From Arthrobacter sp. AFG7.2 (GTDB taxonomy: Bacteria; Actinomycetota; Actinomycetes; Actinomycetales; Micrococcaceae), in the NCBI RefSeq assembly GCF_002892835.1, contig NZ_PJMB01000002.1, positions 186,001 to 250,000 of the forward strand: DNA of 64,000 bases. The letters run 5' to 3'. The translations under genes were made by a program, and so were the position numbers. This document shows, piece after piece, positions 63,881 to 64,000 of the stretch. Within the stretch, counting starts at the first letter, position 1. Every line of letters starts with the position of its first letter. Below the pieces are notes generated by a model, which worked only from the letters and a program-made list of their open reading frames with translations, was not told the DNA's origin and did no database searches.

Positions 63881-64000
63881 CTAAGGCTCGGACGGTTTGG
63901 CTCCCACTTCATCAAACAGGCCGCCGGAACCGGGTTCAGGGTTGGTCCCGCCCAGGGCGTTACCGATCCCCTTCAGGGCCTCGCCGACTTCACTGGGAAT
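63881..64000 (-). CDS. C-terminal end of a further minus-strand gene, family uncertain
   Basis: The minus strand reads, up to TAG at 63881-63883, IPSEVGEALKGIGNALGGTN and then a Pro/Gly-rich end (GSGGLFDEVGAKPSEP). Only 39 residues are inside the window. In related genomes an FxsA-family membrane protein often lies next to rbpA and ppm1, so that is a guess from context; the fragment itself has no diagnostic motif. Confidence 0.5.
   Translation of the reverse strand: MPSEVGEALKGIGNALGGTNPEPGSGGLFDEVGAKPSEP

Noticed and set aside
1..64000. CRISPR array, prophage or replication origin
   Set aside because: No regularly spaced repeats, phage structural genes, dnaA-box cluster or cas genes were seen.

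Overview
This 64 kb window comes from a high-GC actinobacterium, most likely Arthrobacter or Pseudarthrobacter (Micrococcaceae). The support is a complete Pup-proteasome locus (arc/mpa, dop, pup, prcB, prcA, pafA) followed by PafB and PafC fused in one chain, a mycothiol gene (mshC), RbpA, actinobacterial-type GlgC and GlgA, frequent GTG and TTG starts, and a dense gene layout with ATGA-type overlaps. This assignment is inferred from gene content; no rRNA is present.

Layout. 1-3.1 kb: minus-strand pepN (its 3' end lies outside the window) and a YeiH-type transporter. 3.2-6.6 kb: a three-gene operon of circularly permuted ATP-grasp, alpha-E and transglutaminase-like proteins, a predicted peptide amidoligase system of unknown product. 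6.7-8.6 kb: a flavin-binding protein and an SDR with an N-terminal Cys4 knuckle. 8.7-11.4 kb: divergent glgC and glgA. 11.5-18.0 kb: a fatty-acid module, with TetR plus acyl-CoA oxidase on the minus strand and thiolase, FabG4-like reductase and MaoC-like hydratase on the plus strand. A 13-bp-arm palindrome sits exactly between the two start regions. 18-26.9 kb: FUSC transporter, serine hydrolase, Xi-class GST-like reductase, M50-like protease, DUF4193 protein, two overlapping GT9 glycosyltransferases, a small membrane protein, an SGNH hydrolase and a secreted HNH-type lipoprotein.

26.9-34.2 kb is the accessory part: a 5'-truncated gene, an IS30-type transposase remnant cut by a complete 1433-bp IS3-family element with a 4-bp target duplication, a DUF808 membrane protein, a decayed IS481 transposase, a small lipoprotein, and several frameshifted relics including a YqeY-like one. 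A DUF805 protein and tRNA-Leu(GAG) close this region.

35.3-44.5 kb: M20 peptidase, acyl-CoA dehydrogenase, small DUF5703 and acidic proteins, aldo/keto reductase, uppP, mshC, PAC2-family protein, HAD phosphatase and a site-2-type protease. 44.6-57.7 kb: trmI, arc, dop, pup, prcB, prcA, pafA, two FKBP prolyl isomerases, fused pafBC, a small membrane protein, tatA and tatC. 57.7-64 kb: a HelY-type helicase, an amidohydrolase, a polyprenol-phosphate mannosyltransferase, rbpA, and the end of one more minus-strand gene.

Functional links. Dop deamidates Pup, PafA attaches it to proteins, and Arc with PrcBA degrades the tagged proteins. PafBC is the DNA-damage transcription activator encoded with this system. 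Inside the fatty-acid module the enzymes cover oxidation, hydration, reduction and thiolysis of acyl-CoA and are probably controlled by the TetR protein. I see no CRISPR array, prophage or replication origin.
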